DNA from: Phycisphaera sp. TMED9 | GTDB lineage: Bacteria > Planctomycetota > Phycisphaerae > Phycisphaerales > SM1A02 | DNA: 32,572 nt | Direction of reading: 5' to 3' | Assembly: GCA_002167845.2 (NCBI GenBank) | Contig: NHBO02000005.1 | Span: forward strand, 1 to 32,572 | Shown here: positions 6,232-15,063 of the stretch, in pieces | Layout of the letters: the number at the start of each line of letters is the position of its first letter | Numbering within the stretch: the stretch's first letter is position 1 | Made by a program: the position numbers and the translations under genes | Notes under the pieces: generated by a model | Database searches by the model: none | Told to the model about the DNA's origin: nothing | Seen by the model: only the letters and a program-made list of their open reading frames with translations

Positions 6232-8079
6232 ATGGCCACCCGACTCTGGAACCTCGTTCTTGGCACCGCCACCCGCCTCGGCTTCAGCCGCGAATGGTGG
6301 ATGTTGGTCGTTGCAGCCGGCGTGGGCCTCTTCATGGGGGTCGCGGGCTACCTGTTCATCAAGCCGATTCAGATGCTGGAGCATCAGGCCGAGGTCTTCG
6401 GCATGGAATCCCCTTCCCTGCTCCTCTGGCTGCTCCCGGTGATTCCCGTGATCGGCGCCATCCTCACCGGCGTGCTCGCCTGGCTGCTTCCCAGCGAATT
6501 CAACGGACATGGTGTCTCCAACGTCATCTTCGGCGTGACCAGACGGCAATCCCGACTTCGACTTCGCCTGCTGGCCCGCCAGTGGATCGGCTCGACGCTC
6601 ACCATCGGAAGTGGCGGATCCGCCGGTCCCGAGGGCCCGATCGTGACCATCGGCGCCGTGGTCGGATCGAATCTCGCACGACTGCTTCGCCTCGATGCCA
6701 AGAGCGGCACGACCCTGCTGGGATGTGGTGCCGCCGCCGGACTGGCATCGGTGTTCAACGCCCCCATCGCCGGCATCTTCTTCGTGCTTGAGGTCCTCCT
6801 TCGTGATTTTTCGCTGCGAACCTTCACGCCGATCGTCGTCGCGTCGGTGCTCGCGGCCGCGACCACACAGACGATCATCGGCTCCAACGAGCCACTCTTC
6901 GGTGTCGGCCCGAGTTTCTTCGCGGACAATCCGATCCCGTTCACCATCGGCATGACGCCCGCCTTCGTGGTCTTCGGCGTGGTGTGCGGACTGGTCGCGG
7001 TCTCCTTCATCCGAACGATGCAGTGGAGCGAACGATGCTTCTCGAAGATCCCGGTCCCGGGGATCATCCGTCCGGGAATCGGCGCCCTCCTGCTTGGCCT
7101 TCTCGGTGTCGGCTACATGCTCATGGTCGCCCCGTGGGCCATGTCCGGCGACGCGGATCCGGTACCCCCGTTCCTCGGGAACGGATACATGGTGATCTTC
7201 CGACTTCTGGAGACCGAGTCGTACTCGGACGTCGCGGGTTCCATGCTCGCCAACGGGCCCTGGATCCTGATCGGCGTGCTCCTGCTCTGGGCCGTCCTGA
7301 AGATCGTGTCCACGAGTCTGACCCTCGGTTCCGGTGGTGCCGGTGGCCTCTTCGCACCGGCACTGGTCGTCGGCGCGATCGTGGGAAGCCTCTTCGGGGT
7401 GCTGGTGGTTCAGACCGGTTGGTTCCCCAACGTCAATCCCGCCCACTTCGCCCTGGTCGGCATGGCCGCGATGGTGGCCGCCACGACCCACGCACCGATG
7501 ACCGGGGTGATGCTCGTCTACGAGATCACCCAGACCTACAGCCTGATCGTGCCATTGATGCTCTGTGCGGTACTCAGCGTCATCGTGGGACGCCTTCTCT
7601 ACCGCGAGAGCGTCTACACCGCGGAGCTCGCCGCGGCGGGGATCCGCGTCGGCAGCACCTCCGACCTGACCCTGCTTCGACAACTCACGGTCCGCGACGT
7701 GCCGCTGATGCCACCGGTCACCGTCCGACCCAATGACAGCGGGCAACGACTCCTGGAACTGAGCGAGCGATTCGCGGTCAGCGACTTCGTGGTCGTCGAC
7801 GAAAAGGACAACTACCTCGGAATGGTCACCGGTACGGATCTGCAGGCGGCCTTGGTCTTCCGTGAAGCGATTCCACTCCTGCAGGTCAACGAGATCGAAC
7901 GAACCGACCTCCCGAGCGTCGTCCTCGACGACACGCTCGATGTGGCGCTTGACCGGTTCAGCGAACACGACGCGGCCTCGCTCGCGGTGCTCAGCAACAC
8001 CGGCGACGGTCGGGTCATCGGAGTTCTGACCCGCACTCGACTGATGCGTGAGTATCAGCATGCACTGGCGGAATCGTGA
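6232..8079 (+). CDS. ClC-family chloride transport protein with C-terminal CBS pair
   Basis: 615 residues with about ten hydrophobic segments, then a cytoplasmic CBS pair. Selectivity motifs are GHGVSNVIFG (92-101, the GSGIP position), GSGGSAGPEGPIVTIG (126-141, with the gating Glu134) and GSGGAGGLFAPAL near residue 365. FNAPIAGIFFVLEV (175-188) matches the helix carrying Glu202/Glu203 of E. coli ClC: Glu187 is kept, but the Glu203 position is Val188. The CBS region covers about 480-610 (VRDVPLMPPVTVRP and the end VIGVLTRTRLM) and probably binds nucleotides. ATG 6232 has AGGAG 11 nt upstream; TTG 6211 would add seven residues. rnpA starts 5 bp after the stop. Transport of chloride or another anion across the inner membrane is expected; channel or antiporter mode is open. 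Confidence 0.9.
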   Translation: MATRLWNLVLGTATRLGFSREWWMLVVAAGVGLFMGVAGYLFIKPIQMLEHQAEVFGMESPSLLLWLLPVIPVIGAILTGVLAWLLPSEFNGHGVSNVIFGVTRRQSRLRLRLLARQWIGSTLTIGSGGSAGPEGPIVTIGAVVGSNLARLLRLDAKSGTTLLGCGAAAGLASVFNAPIAGIFFVLEVLLRDFSLRTFTPIVVASVLAAATTQTIIGSNEPLFGVGPSFFADNPIPFTIGMTPAFVVFGVVCGLVAVSFIRTMQWSERCFSKIPVPGIIRPGIGALLLGLLGVGYMLMVAPWAMSGDADPVPPFLGNGYMVIFRLLETESYSDVAGSMLANGPWILIGVLLLWAVLKIVSTSLTLGSGGAGGLFAPALVVGAIVGSLFGVLVVQTGWFPNVNPAHFALVGMAAMVAATTHAPMTGVMLVYEITQTYSLIVPLMLCAVLSVIVGRLLYRESVYTAELAAAGIRVGSTSDLTLLRQLTVRDVPLMPPVTVRPNDSGQRLLELSERFAVSDFVVVDEKDNYLGMVTGTDLQAALVFREAIPLLQVNEIERTDLPSVVLDDTLDVALDRFSEHDAASLAVLSNTGDGRVIGVLTRTRLMREYQHALAES

Positions 8080-8083
8080 CTCG

Positions 8084-8494
8084 ATGACCCCTCCTCGATT
8101 CACCTTCGGATCGAATGATCGTTTGAAAGGCCGCCGTGCCTTCGCTGCGGTTCATGGAGCCAGGACTCGTCGCGAATCAGGCCCGTTGCTGGTCTACGCG
8201 CTTCCCAATGACGTCGATCACCTCCGCCTTGGAATCTCGATCGGAAAGCGATGCGGCAACGCCGTCCGACGAAACCGGCTCAAGCGGCTGATCCGAGAAG
8301 CATTCCGACTCAATCGGGCGGACTGGCCGGGCGGATACGATCTGATGGTGGTGATCCGTCCCCACGACGAACTCACGGTCACCGACTACGCCAGCCATCT
8401 CGAAGACACCATCGGCCGACTGGACCAGCAATGGCGGAAACGAACCCAGAAGACATCGGAATCAAGCGAAGATCCCCCGCCGCCGGATTCCTGA
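8084..8494 (+). CDS. rnpA: Ribonuclease P protein component
   Basis: 136 residues. It binds the RNase P RNA and helps 5'-end maturation of tRNA precursors. The diagnostic block is LGISIGKRCGNAVRRNR then LKRLIREAFRL (about 45-72), the RNR motif of RnpA. The N-terminus has the family pattern NDRLKGRRAFAAVH followed by SGPLLVYALPN. ATG 8084 is 4 nt after the ClC stop; frames extending upstream would overlap ClC and precede the usual RnpA start. The 3' end overlaps yidD by 64 nt. No rpmH (ribosomal protein L34) lies before it, unlike the common rpmH-rnpA order. Confidence 0.93.
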   Translation: MTPPRFTFGSNDRLKGRRAFAAVHGARTRRESGPLLVYALPNDVDHLRLGISIGKRCGNAVRRNRLKRLIREAFRLNRADWPGGYDLMVVIRPHDELTVTDYASHLEDTIGRLDQQWRKRTQKTSESSEDPPPPDS

Positions 8495-8694
8495 TCTTCC
8501 TTTTCCGGATCTACCAGCGCATCGGCTCACCCTTCGTGGGCGGCCACTGTCGGTTCGAACCAAGTTGTTCGAACTACGCCATCGAGGCGGTGACCCGGCA
8601 TGGGGCGTTCCGCGGCGGCTGGATGGCCACGCGGCGGATCTTCCGTTGCCGCCCCGGCGGCGGAAGCGGGCTCGACGAAGTTCCAGAAGATTGA
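8431..8694 (+). CDS. yidD: Membrane protein insertion efficiency factor YidD
   Basis: 87 residues from ATG 8431. YidD is a small membrane-associated protein linked to YidC-dependent insertion. The family core is intact: FLFRIYQRIGSPFVGGHCRF, then the signature EPSCSNYAIEAVTRHG and the RIFRCRPGGGSGLDEVP end. The ATG gives a 64-nt overlap with rnpA and roughly 15 residues before the usual YidD start; I see no later ATG or GTG before the core. A long rnpA/yidD overlap is known from other bacteria. yidC itself is not in the window. Confidence 0.88.
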   Translation: MAETNPEDIGIKRRSPAAGFLIFLFRIYQRIGSPFVGGHCRFEPSCSNYAIEAVTRHGAFRGGWMATRRIFRCRPGGGSGLDEVPED

Positions 8695-8720
8695 ATCGAC
8701 ACCGAGGATCGCCGTCGGGA

Positions 8721-9395
8721 TCACGCGGGCGGCATGGACTCGACGGGATTGCGAAGGCGACCCAGGCCTTCGATCTCGATCTCCACGACGTCCCCCGCCT
8801 CGAGAAATCGCGGCGGCGACATGCCCGCGCCGACGCCGGCCGGCGTTCCGGTGAGCAACAGCGTCCCCTCCAGCAACGTCGTGCCTCGGGTCAACTCCAC
8901 CAGGAGTTCCGCGATCGTGAAGAGCATGGCCGATGTGTTCGACGACTGGACCACGTCGCCGTTGAGCCGAGTCTCGATGGCCAGGGCGTGAGGGTCGGCG
9001 ACGTCGCTGGCGGGCAACGCCGGACCGACCGGGCAGAAGGTGTCGAAACTCTTTCCGCGACAGAACTGACCGCCGGACCCCTCCTTCTGCCACCATCTGG
9101 CCGTGACGTCGTTGGCGATGCGATAGTGGGACACGCAGTCCATCGCCTCCTCGACCCCGAGGTCGCGGACATCTCTCCCGACCACGACGCCGAGCTCCGC
9201 TTCCCAATCCACTTGCGGACGCGGGAATCGACAGACCTCCGGGATGACGATCGATTCGCCATCCCCGATCACCGATGCGGGATTCTTCATGAAGACCATG
9301 GGGCGTTCCGGACGCTCGTTCCCGAGCTCTGCCGCATGATCAGCGTAGTTTCGCCCGATGCACCAGATCGCTGGAAAGCGGCCCGACGAACTCAT
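8721..9395 (-). CDS. Fumarylacetoacetate hydrolase family protein (FAHD1/YcgM-like acylpyruvate hydrolase)
   Basis: 224 residues, the length of the compact FAHD1/YcgM type. The opening IWCIGRNYADHAAELGN is typical. Metal ligands are visible as Glu66 and Glu68 in WEAELGVVVG and Asp97 in YRIANDVTAR. GKSFDTFCPVGP and LLTGTPAGVGAG complete the fold. It should cleave or decarboxylate small acylpyruvates or oxaloacetate in the cytosol; the exact substrate is not readable. ATG 9395 lies one base after the stop of the upstream gene, so it is probably translated as the last gene of the long minus-strand operon. Its link to the membrane genes before it is unclear and may be only positional. A frame extending to 9527 overlaps that gene and is Arg-rich, so I rejected it. 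Confidence 0.88.
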   Translation of the reverse strand: MSSSGRFPAIWCIGRNYADHAAELGNERPERPMVFMKNPASVIGDGESIVIPEVCRFPRPQVDWEAELGVVVGRDVRDLGVEEAMDCVSHYRIANDVTARWWQKEGSGGQFCRGKSFDTFCPVGPALPASDVADPHALAIETRLNGDVVQSSNTSAMLFTIAELLVELTRGTTLLEGTLLLTGTPAGVGAGMSPPRFLEAGDVVEIEIEGLGRLRNPVESMPPA

Positions 9396-9396
9396 G

Positions 9397-11613
9397 TCAC
9401 TTCCGCTCCGCCGTCGTGCCGGTGGGCCCGCGACGCGCCGCCTCGGCCGCGGCCGCCGTCGCCTGCGCCTGACGATATGCGGCCATTCCGGGAGGTTCGG
9501 GAAGCGCTCGCTCGAAGGGCACGGCACCAGCCAGCCCGCTCTGATCGAACTCCATCTTCAATTCCTCGCGGACTCCGTCGTACGCCATCCGCTTCTGCTC
9601 GTCTCCGGCGCGGGCGTAGATGGTGAGGCGATCGATCAACGGAAGCGCCCGATCGAGCAGGACGATTCGGAAGACGTCTCGAACGCTCGACTGAAGATCG
9701 CCGAGAAGGTCCGCCATCCGGGCTTCACCGAACCTGCTGATGAAGTCGTTGGTGTCGTTCTGCTGGAAGTAGAGGGTGAGATCACCGGCAAAGGTGATCG
9801 CCTCTTCGAGAATCTCGGGGCGATTGAGCAAGAGCCCCTCTCGGAAGCCGCGGCGGAGGGCGGAGTAGACGTCGCTGCGAGCGACCTCGGGCTGCATCTC
9901 GTATTCACCGACCGACTGCTCCTTCACGAAGATGTCGATCGGCGCCTTGTACGCCATGTTGGGGATCACGCCGCCCTCACCGTAGAGTTGATTCAGATAG
10001 GCGTAGATCTCTTCCGCATCTTCGTATTCACCCGCACGCCAGAGCTCGCGGATCGCCTGCTTCATGAAGTTCTCATGGAAGTTCGCGAAGGTGTCACCAC
10101 CTCCACCACGGGAATTGAAGTGCTTCCCATAGACCTCGCGAAAATAGCGATCGATGGACTTGATCCAGCGAGAGTCATTGAGTCGGCCCGGGTTGTCGCC
10201 ACTGAAAGGGTCGACGTTCAACAGACCGGATCGGGCCAGCGCCTGCATGGCCTGGAGCCAGATGCGGTCGTTGTTCATGACCTTGTACATCTCTTCCTGA
10301 TCCTCGAATCGCTTGGATCCCCGCTCCGACCCGAGCTTCGCCCAGTAGAGGGCGTGAGCCTGCGGATGTCTCCAGTCGATGGGCCCGAGATCCCGGATGT
10401 ACTCGTACATGATCTCCGGATCCATGTTGTACGACTCGCGGAGCACCTTCTTGCGAAGGAAGTTCACGAAGGTCCGAGCCTGGTCCTTCCGGGCCGGATC
10501 GCCGAGGATCCGATCGAAGGTCGCGTACACCGGATCATTCTTCGCGAAGGTCGCGTCGAGTCCGAGGATCTTCGCGTACGGAGAACCCTTCACGGCATTC
10601 CATTTTCCGATGTTGAGCATGAACTCCTGGTCGAGGTCGAGCCGGAACGTGGTCCCCGTCTTGTCCAGAGCTTCCGCGAGTTCATCCACCAGCGCCTGGG
10701 TCCCAGGCACCAGCAGGTCCGCTTCCTCGATCGACTCGGGCGCGTCCGCGATCTCCTTCATCCAGGAAGCTCGGTCTTCCGCTTCGAAGGGAGGCTTCCC
10801 AAGGAGGTAATGCCACTCCTTGGCATGCTCACGCTTGTAGTGAAGATGGCCGTCGTCCGAGACGCCATCCATCTTGTGCGCAAACCAGAAGGCCAGTTCC
10901 TTGTGGAGCACCACGTCGTTGGGGTTGTATCGGAGGCCCTCGTTCCGCACGAGGTTGATCCCGGCCTTGACCCAGTCCCACCGTTCCTCCGGGGTGTTCG
11001 TGAGGACCGAGACGTTGTAGGCCATGTTGTGACCGTGGAAACCCCAGACTTCGGCGAAGCGAGGCTGCAACTTGGTGATGAGGTCCGCATCGCTCATCAC
11101 TTCGTAGAACTGCCCCTCCTCCTTCATCATGTTGACCTTGATCCACAGGTAGTCGACGATCAACCCGCGGAGCGCTCCGATCGCCGTACCGAGCGCCACG
11201 ATCGGTGGCGCACCTTCGATGGAAGAATCGGTGTAACGAAGGGCATACCCGTCGATCTCGTCGAGCCGGCCGATCATCGAACGCGTCGAAGCCCCGTCTC
11301 GCCAGGAGATCTCGACCACGTCCTCCATCTCACCGCTCCAGTCGCGGGTTCCTGCGTCGAAAATGATGTCGACGGGACGGTCGCTCCCGGACGGAAGCAC
11401 GGTCTCCATGGTGCGGATCATGCTGGTGAAGATCCGTTCGACCTCCACCTCGGCGCCAGGTGCGGGAAGACCCGTTTCGGGGTCGACCACGGTCACCAGC
11501 AGATGCTCCTGCCCAGCCTTCTCCACGATCGTCGGCAACAACCGTCCCGCGCCGAACACTGCGGCGACGGCGACGAGAAGGGCGATGATCTGGGTGATTC
11601 GGTCTCTGCTCAT
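9397..11613 (-). CDS. Membrane-anchored uncharacterised protein, TPR-like, 738 residues
   Basis: I do not recognise a defined domain family. A single N-terminal TM (IIALLVAVAAVFGAGRLLP, 9-27) should anchor it with the rest outside the cytoplasm. Residues 40-150 look like a beta-rich adaptor. After LRGLIVDYLWIKVNMMKEEG comes a long helical region rich in Trp, Tyr and Arg (PRFAEVWGFHGHNMAYNVSV and the later LVRNEGLRYNPNDVVLHKEL), with spacing like degenerate TPR or Sel1 helices. The end is Ala-rich (QAQATAAAAEAARRG). It lies 79 nt after the ABC permease gene and directly before the FAH-family gene. By position it may serve as a periplasmic scaffold for the ABC/SPFH system, which is inference only. 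Similar proteins beside ABC genes are, as I recall, found in other planctomycetes. Confidence 0.75.
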   Translation of the reverse strand: MSRDRITQIIALLVAVAAVFGAGRLLPTIVEKAGQEHLLVTVVDPETGLPAPGAEVEVERIFTSMIRTMETVLPSGSDRPVDIIFDAGTRDWSGEMEDVVEISWRDGASTRSMIGRLDEIDGYALRYTDSSIEGAPPIVALGTAIGALRGLIVDYLWIKVNMMKEEGQFYEVMSDADLITKLQPRFAEVWGFHGHNMAYNVSVLTNTPEERWDWVKAGINLVRNEGLRYNPNDVVLHKELAFWFAHKMDGVSDDGHLHYKREHAKEWHYLLGKPPFEAEDRASWMKEIADAPESIEEADLLVPGTQALVDELAEALDKTGTTFRLDLDQEFMLNIGKWNAVKGSPYAKILGLDATFAKNDPVYATFDRILGDPARKDQARTFVNFLRKKVLRESYNMDPEIMYEYIRDLGPIDWRHPQAHALYWAKLGSERGSKRFEDQEEMYKVMNNDRIWLQAMQALARSGLLNVDPFSGDNPGRLNDSRWIKSIDRYFREVYGKHFNSRGGGGDTFANFHENFMKQAIRELWRAGEYEDAEEIYAYLNQLYGEGGVIPNMAYKAPIDIFVKEQSVGEYEMQPEVARSDVYSALRRGFREGLLLNRPEILEEAITFAGDLTLYFQQNDTNDFISRFGEARMADLLGDLQSSVRDVFRIVLLDRALPLIDRLTIYARAGDEQKRMAYDGVREELKMEFDQSGLAGAVPFERALPEPPGMAAYRQAQATAAAAEAARRGPTGTTAERK

Positions 11614-11692
11614 GGGACTTCGCGAATGACTGAAGGGAGAAATAGGACCGGAAGAGTACGCACGCCGGGTGGCCCCGGTTCATGACATCGGA

Positions 11693-13816
11693 TCAGCCGT
11701 GACCGCTGTAGGTCGCGAGCTCCCGACGACGGAAGATGGCCCAACCCAGGCCCAGTACCAGACTCGACCAGAGGAATCCGATGACCAGGAGGTCTCTCAA
11801 CACCCCGGACCAGGCGACCAGCCGGCCTTCGATGACCAGGGAGTTCGGACTCGCCCGCCCGAACGGCTCCAGAAGGAAGGCGACGGTCGAAGCGATCCAG
11901 GCGATGCCGACCTGCACGATCTGAATGGGAAGAATCGCATCGGCATCGGGCCGAAACATCGAAACACTGTTGGTGATGAACGAAGTCATCGATCCACCGA
12001 TGAAGACGGTGAACGAAAGCAGCACCGCGATCGGAAAACTCAGGAAGGTGGCGGTCGAGACTCCGAGCATGGCGAGGAAGGCCAGTTTGGTCCAGTTGAC
12101 GATCATCGCTCGGACGAAATTGCCTTCGAAGGTCGCCGCCTGCCAGAGCACTTCGACATCGGTGGGGTCGAAGAAAAGCGTGGCGCCGTTCGCGAAGAAC
12201 CGTTCGGTGGCGTCGCTGGGCGTGAACGAGAATCCTCCGTTGAGAATCTGCAGCCGGAGCGTTCCGTCCTCATCGATCAGTCCCGCTGGAACCAGCAGGC
12301 GATGCCACTGTTCGGGCACGAATTCCTGACTGACCTGTTCGCCGAACGACGGGAAGCGAAAGATGATCGGATACCGATCCGTCGGTTCGGAGCGGCCGAT
12401 GTGGAACTGATAACGAAGCGTGAGGTTCTTCCCTTGCTCCTTGGCCGGCCCGAGACCGCGGAACTCATACACCCTCGCGTCGTATTCCTTGCCCTCGTTG
12501 AAACCCCCGGGTGAGACGGCACGCTGCTTGTCGAGGTGTTCCTTGCGAAGCCTTCGGACGATCGATCGAATGGTGTCGGCGTAGGTTCGCTCCCCCGCAT
12601 CGACCTCGCTGCGAATGATCGCGTCACCGTCGTACTCGGCCAGCGCCTTTTCACGCACTTCGTCTTCGGTGAGCCGGTCGAAGGTGGGCAGGACACCGAC
12701 TCGAGCGGTCAGAACCTCGTCGTGAACCTCGATCGCCTGCTGGGGGTCATCGGCGCGGGTACTGAGATACTGGGTGAAGGTGAAGATCGAGATGCCACCG
12801 ATGACCAGGAGGATCAGATTGAGCGACACCAGACCGACCCATTTTCCAAGCATGTACTCGAGACGCCCCATCGGCTTGGTCACGAGGTGCCAGATCTGAC
12901 GATCCCGGACCTCGAAACTGACGGTGGCGCAGGCGAGCACCAGCGTCATGCAGGCCGCCAGCGTGTAGACGAGGCTCATCGAGTCGCTGAGGAAGTTCTG
13001 CAACTGATACCGCACCGGCTCGCCGGGATCGATCCACAGGGGAATCAACGGGAGCGTGACGAGCATCAACACGATGAACGCGAACGAGATCCGAAGTCGA
13101 ACACTTTCACGAATCAGCGTGTTCGCCACCGCGGCGATGTTGACGATCATCGTGGGCCGACCATGCCGGCCCTGAGACGAGCGAGGAGACGCGATCCCCG
13201 AGAGAAGCAGCAGAAGCAGCCTGATCAAGAGCACGAAGGTGATGATCAGCAGGCCAATCCCAAGGATGGACACCACGACACCGCTGTATCCCTGCCTCCA
13301 GGGAACCGCCGCGATCGCCATGGTGCCCAGGATGGTCATGAACACGGGGACCGTGATCTCCGTCCAGACGACCATGAACAGCCAGACGAGGACCACCAAC
13401 CCGGCCCAGACGATGAAATCCGGCCGATCGATGAGCAGGCTCGGCATCCAGGAAGGGATGGTCTCGGCGATGAAGAGCGCACCGAGCTGGGCGATCTGCA
13501 TGAGACCGCCGGTCTCCTCGTCGAAGAACGCGGAGATGCCGGCCTTCACATCGGGACCACCGTAGACCTCGCCGTCGACTTCGATCTCGCCGGACTCCAG
13601 GAGCCGGTTGGCGATGGCGTTTCCCGCCAGAGCATCGGCCTCCCGAAGCACCGCGACCACGCCATCGAAACGGCTCCGGGCGTCGTTGGCCTGGCTCCAG
13701 ATCGAACCGAAGACGATCGACGTCGCGATCAGCGCCAGTCCCGAGAGGACCAGTTTCGTCAACATCTTCTTCTGGAGGTCTTCCAGAATCCGCCAGATCT
13801 TCTTGATCACGGTCAC
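11693..13816 (-). CDS. ABC-2-type exporter permease with extra N-terminal TM domain and large soluble insert
   Basis: 707 residues. The ABC-2 core starts near residue 225 (NIAAVANTLIRESVRLRISF) and includes EVRDRQIWHLVTKPMGRL and LGKWVG (302-328), typical of NosY-like permeases. It is preceded by about 220 residues with some four TM segments (20-40, 134-151, 155-172, 178-208) that ordinary ABC-2 permeases lack. Between TM segments, residues 352-575 form a soluble, probably periplasmic insert whose second half looks beta-sandwich-like (NLTLRYQFHIG, LRLQILNGGF). GTG 13816 overlaps the ATPase stop by 4 nt (GTGA), so the two are one transporter. Paralogous to the divergent permease at 20016-21053. 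Substrate unknown. Confidence 0.82.
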   Translation of the reverse strand: MTVIKKIWRILEDLQKKMLTKLVLSGLALIATSIVFGSIWSQANDARSRFDGVVAVLREADALAGNAIANRLLESGEIEVDGEVYGGPDVKAGISAFFDEETGGLMQIAQLGALFIAETIPSWMPSLLIDRPDFIVWAGLVVLVWLFMVVWTEITVPVFMTILGTMAIAAVPWRQGYSGVVVSILGIGLLIITFVLLIRLLLLLLSGIASPRSSQGRHGRPTMIVNIAAVANTLIRESVRLRISFAFIVLMLVTLPLIPLWIDPGEPVRYQLQNFLSDSMSLVYTLAACMTLVLACATVSFEVRDRQIWHLVTKPMGRLEYMLGKWVGLVSLNLILLVIGGISIFTFTQYLSTRADDPQQAIEVHDEVLTARVGVLPTFDRLTEDEVREKALAEYDGDAIIRSEVDAGERTYADTIRSIVRRLRKEHLDKQRAVSPGGFNEGKEYDARVYEFRGLGPAKEQGKNLTLRYQFHIGRSEPTDRYPIIFRFPSFGEQVSQEFVPEQWHRLLVPAGLIDEDGTLRLQILNGGFSFTPSDATERFFANGATLFFDPTDVEVLWQAATFEGNFVRAMIVNWTKLAFLAMLGVSTATFLSFPIAVLLSFTVFIGGSMTSFITNSVSMFRPDADAILPIQIVQVGIAWIASTVAFLLEPFGRASPNSLVIEGRLVAWSGVLRDLLVIGFLWSSLVLGLGWAIFRRRELATYSGHG

Positions 13817-15063
13817 CCGTTCGAACTCCGCGAGTTGTCCGAGTCGCCCAGAAGATCATCGATGATCGAATCATCATGCCCTTCAGGCTTCGAGGGGGCT
13901 TCCGTGGCGGGAGCCTTCGACTCGGGGGCTTCAGGTTTCGAGAGAAGGTCGTCGAGGACTTCGGTGTCCTGCTGGTCGTCCGAAGTCGTCTGGGAGCCGG
14001 CGCCCTCGCCGCCCTTCTCGACCGAGCGGACTTCCGCGGCCGGAGACGCTTCCTGAAGCGCATCGATCAGCGAGTCGCCTTCACCAGTGTCCACGACCTC
14101 GTCACGAGTGAGGAACGCCGCCGTCTCACCGCCCTGCAAAGCGCCGGAGGTGTCGGTGGCTTCCGATTGCGCCTGCTCGACGATGCCCATGAAGAGCTCC
14201 TCGAGACGCTGCCGAGGCTGTTCGATCGAATCGATTCCGACGCCTTGCTTCTGAAGCACCCCTTCGATCTGGTGCACGGCCTCGTCGTTCAATCGGGGCG
14301 TTCGGATGACGGTGTGGCTCGAGTCCGCCAGTAGATCTTCCGTCCGCCCTTCCCTTCGAATCTTGCCGCCGTACAGGATGACCATGCGATCACAGACGTC
14401 CTCGACGTCGGACAGCAGATGCGAACTCAGCAGAATGGTGGTTCCACGTCGCCCGAGTTCGAGCAACAGATCCTTCACCTGCCGGGTACCGATCGGATCG
14501 AGGCCCGAGGTCGGTTCATCGAGAATCAGCAACTCGGGATCGTTGATGAGGGCCTGGGCGAGCCCGAGGCGGCGACTCATGCCCTTGGAGTACTCACCGA
14601 CCGCCCGCCGCTTCACCTGTGCGAGCCCGACCATGTCGAGCAGTTCATCGATTCGACGGTTCCGAGTCCGCCGATCGAGCCCGAAGATCCGCCCGTAGTA
14701 GTCGAGGGTCTCCCGAGCGTTGAGATATCGGTACAGATAGGACTCTTCCGGCAGGTACCCGATCCGCCCCTTGATGGCGACGTCCGACGGCTCTCGATTG
14801 AACACGCTCAGACGTCCCGACGACTTGTGAAGAAGCCCGAGGATCATCTTGATGGTCGTGCTCTTGCCGGAGCCGTTGGGCCCCAGAAGACCGAAGATCT
14901 CGTGCCGATGGATCTCGAAATCGACGCCGTCGACCGCTCTGGCCTTCGCACGCTTCCAGAAGTCGGTGAAGATCTTGGTCAGACCCACGGCTTCGACGAT
15001 CGGCTCTCCAATCGACGGCCGCCCGGCCGAGTTCGTGTTCGCTGTCTGAGAATTCACCATCAT
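13813..15063 (-). CDS. ABC transporter ATP-binding protein with acidic C-terminal tail
   Basis: 416 residues. The nucleotide-binding domain has Walker A GPNGSGKST (61-69), Q-loop region YLPEES, signature YSKGMSRRLGLAQAL (158-172, a drug-exporter-type variant of LSGGQ) and Walker B LLILDEPTSGLDP (178-190). A DrrA/CcmA-like regulatory part follows to about 310. The rest, roughly 100 residues, is a low-complexity acidic tail containing three similar hydrophobic/acidic motifs: SLIDAL, VLDDLL and IIDDLL. It should energise the ABC-2 permease encoded next. ATG 15063 overlaps the stop of the HflK-like gene (ATGATG), and its stop overlaps the permease start, so the genes are translationally coupled. 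A second ATG at 15060 is equally possible. Confidence 0.9.
   Translation of the reverse strand: MMVNSQTANTNSAGRPSIGEPIVEAVGLTKIFTDFWKRAKARAVDGVDFEIHRHEIFGLLGPNGSGKSTTIKMILGLLHKSSGRLSVFNREPSDVAIKGRIGYLPEESYLYRYLNARETLDYYGRIFGLDRRTRNRRIDELLDMVGLAQVKRRAVGEYSKGMSRRLGLAQALINDPELLILDEPTSGLDPIGTRQVKDLLLELGRRGTTILLSSHLLSDVEDVCDRMVILYGGKIRREGRTEDLLADSSHTVIRTPRLNDEAVHQIEGVLQKQGVGIDSIEQPRQRLEELFMGIVEQAQSEATDTSGALQGGETAAFLTRDEVVDTGEGDSLIDALQEASPAAEVRSVEKGGEGAGSQTTSDDQQDTEVLDDLLSKPEAPESKAPATEAPSKPEGHDDSIIDDLLGDSDNSRSSNG

Noticed and set aside
5959-8103. 714-codon open frame on the minus strand opposite the ClC gene
   Set aside because: Asp/Glu/Arg/His/Gly-rich without any motif, fully antiparallel to a clear ClC protein; an artefact of GC-rich codon use.
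9358-11685. 775-codon open frame on the plus strand
   Set aside because: Mirror of the 738-residue membrane-anchored protein; composition is rich in Arg, His, Val and Asp with no domain, and the minus-strand gene has a signal-anchor and good operon spacing.
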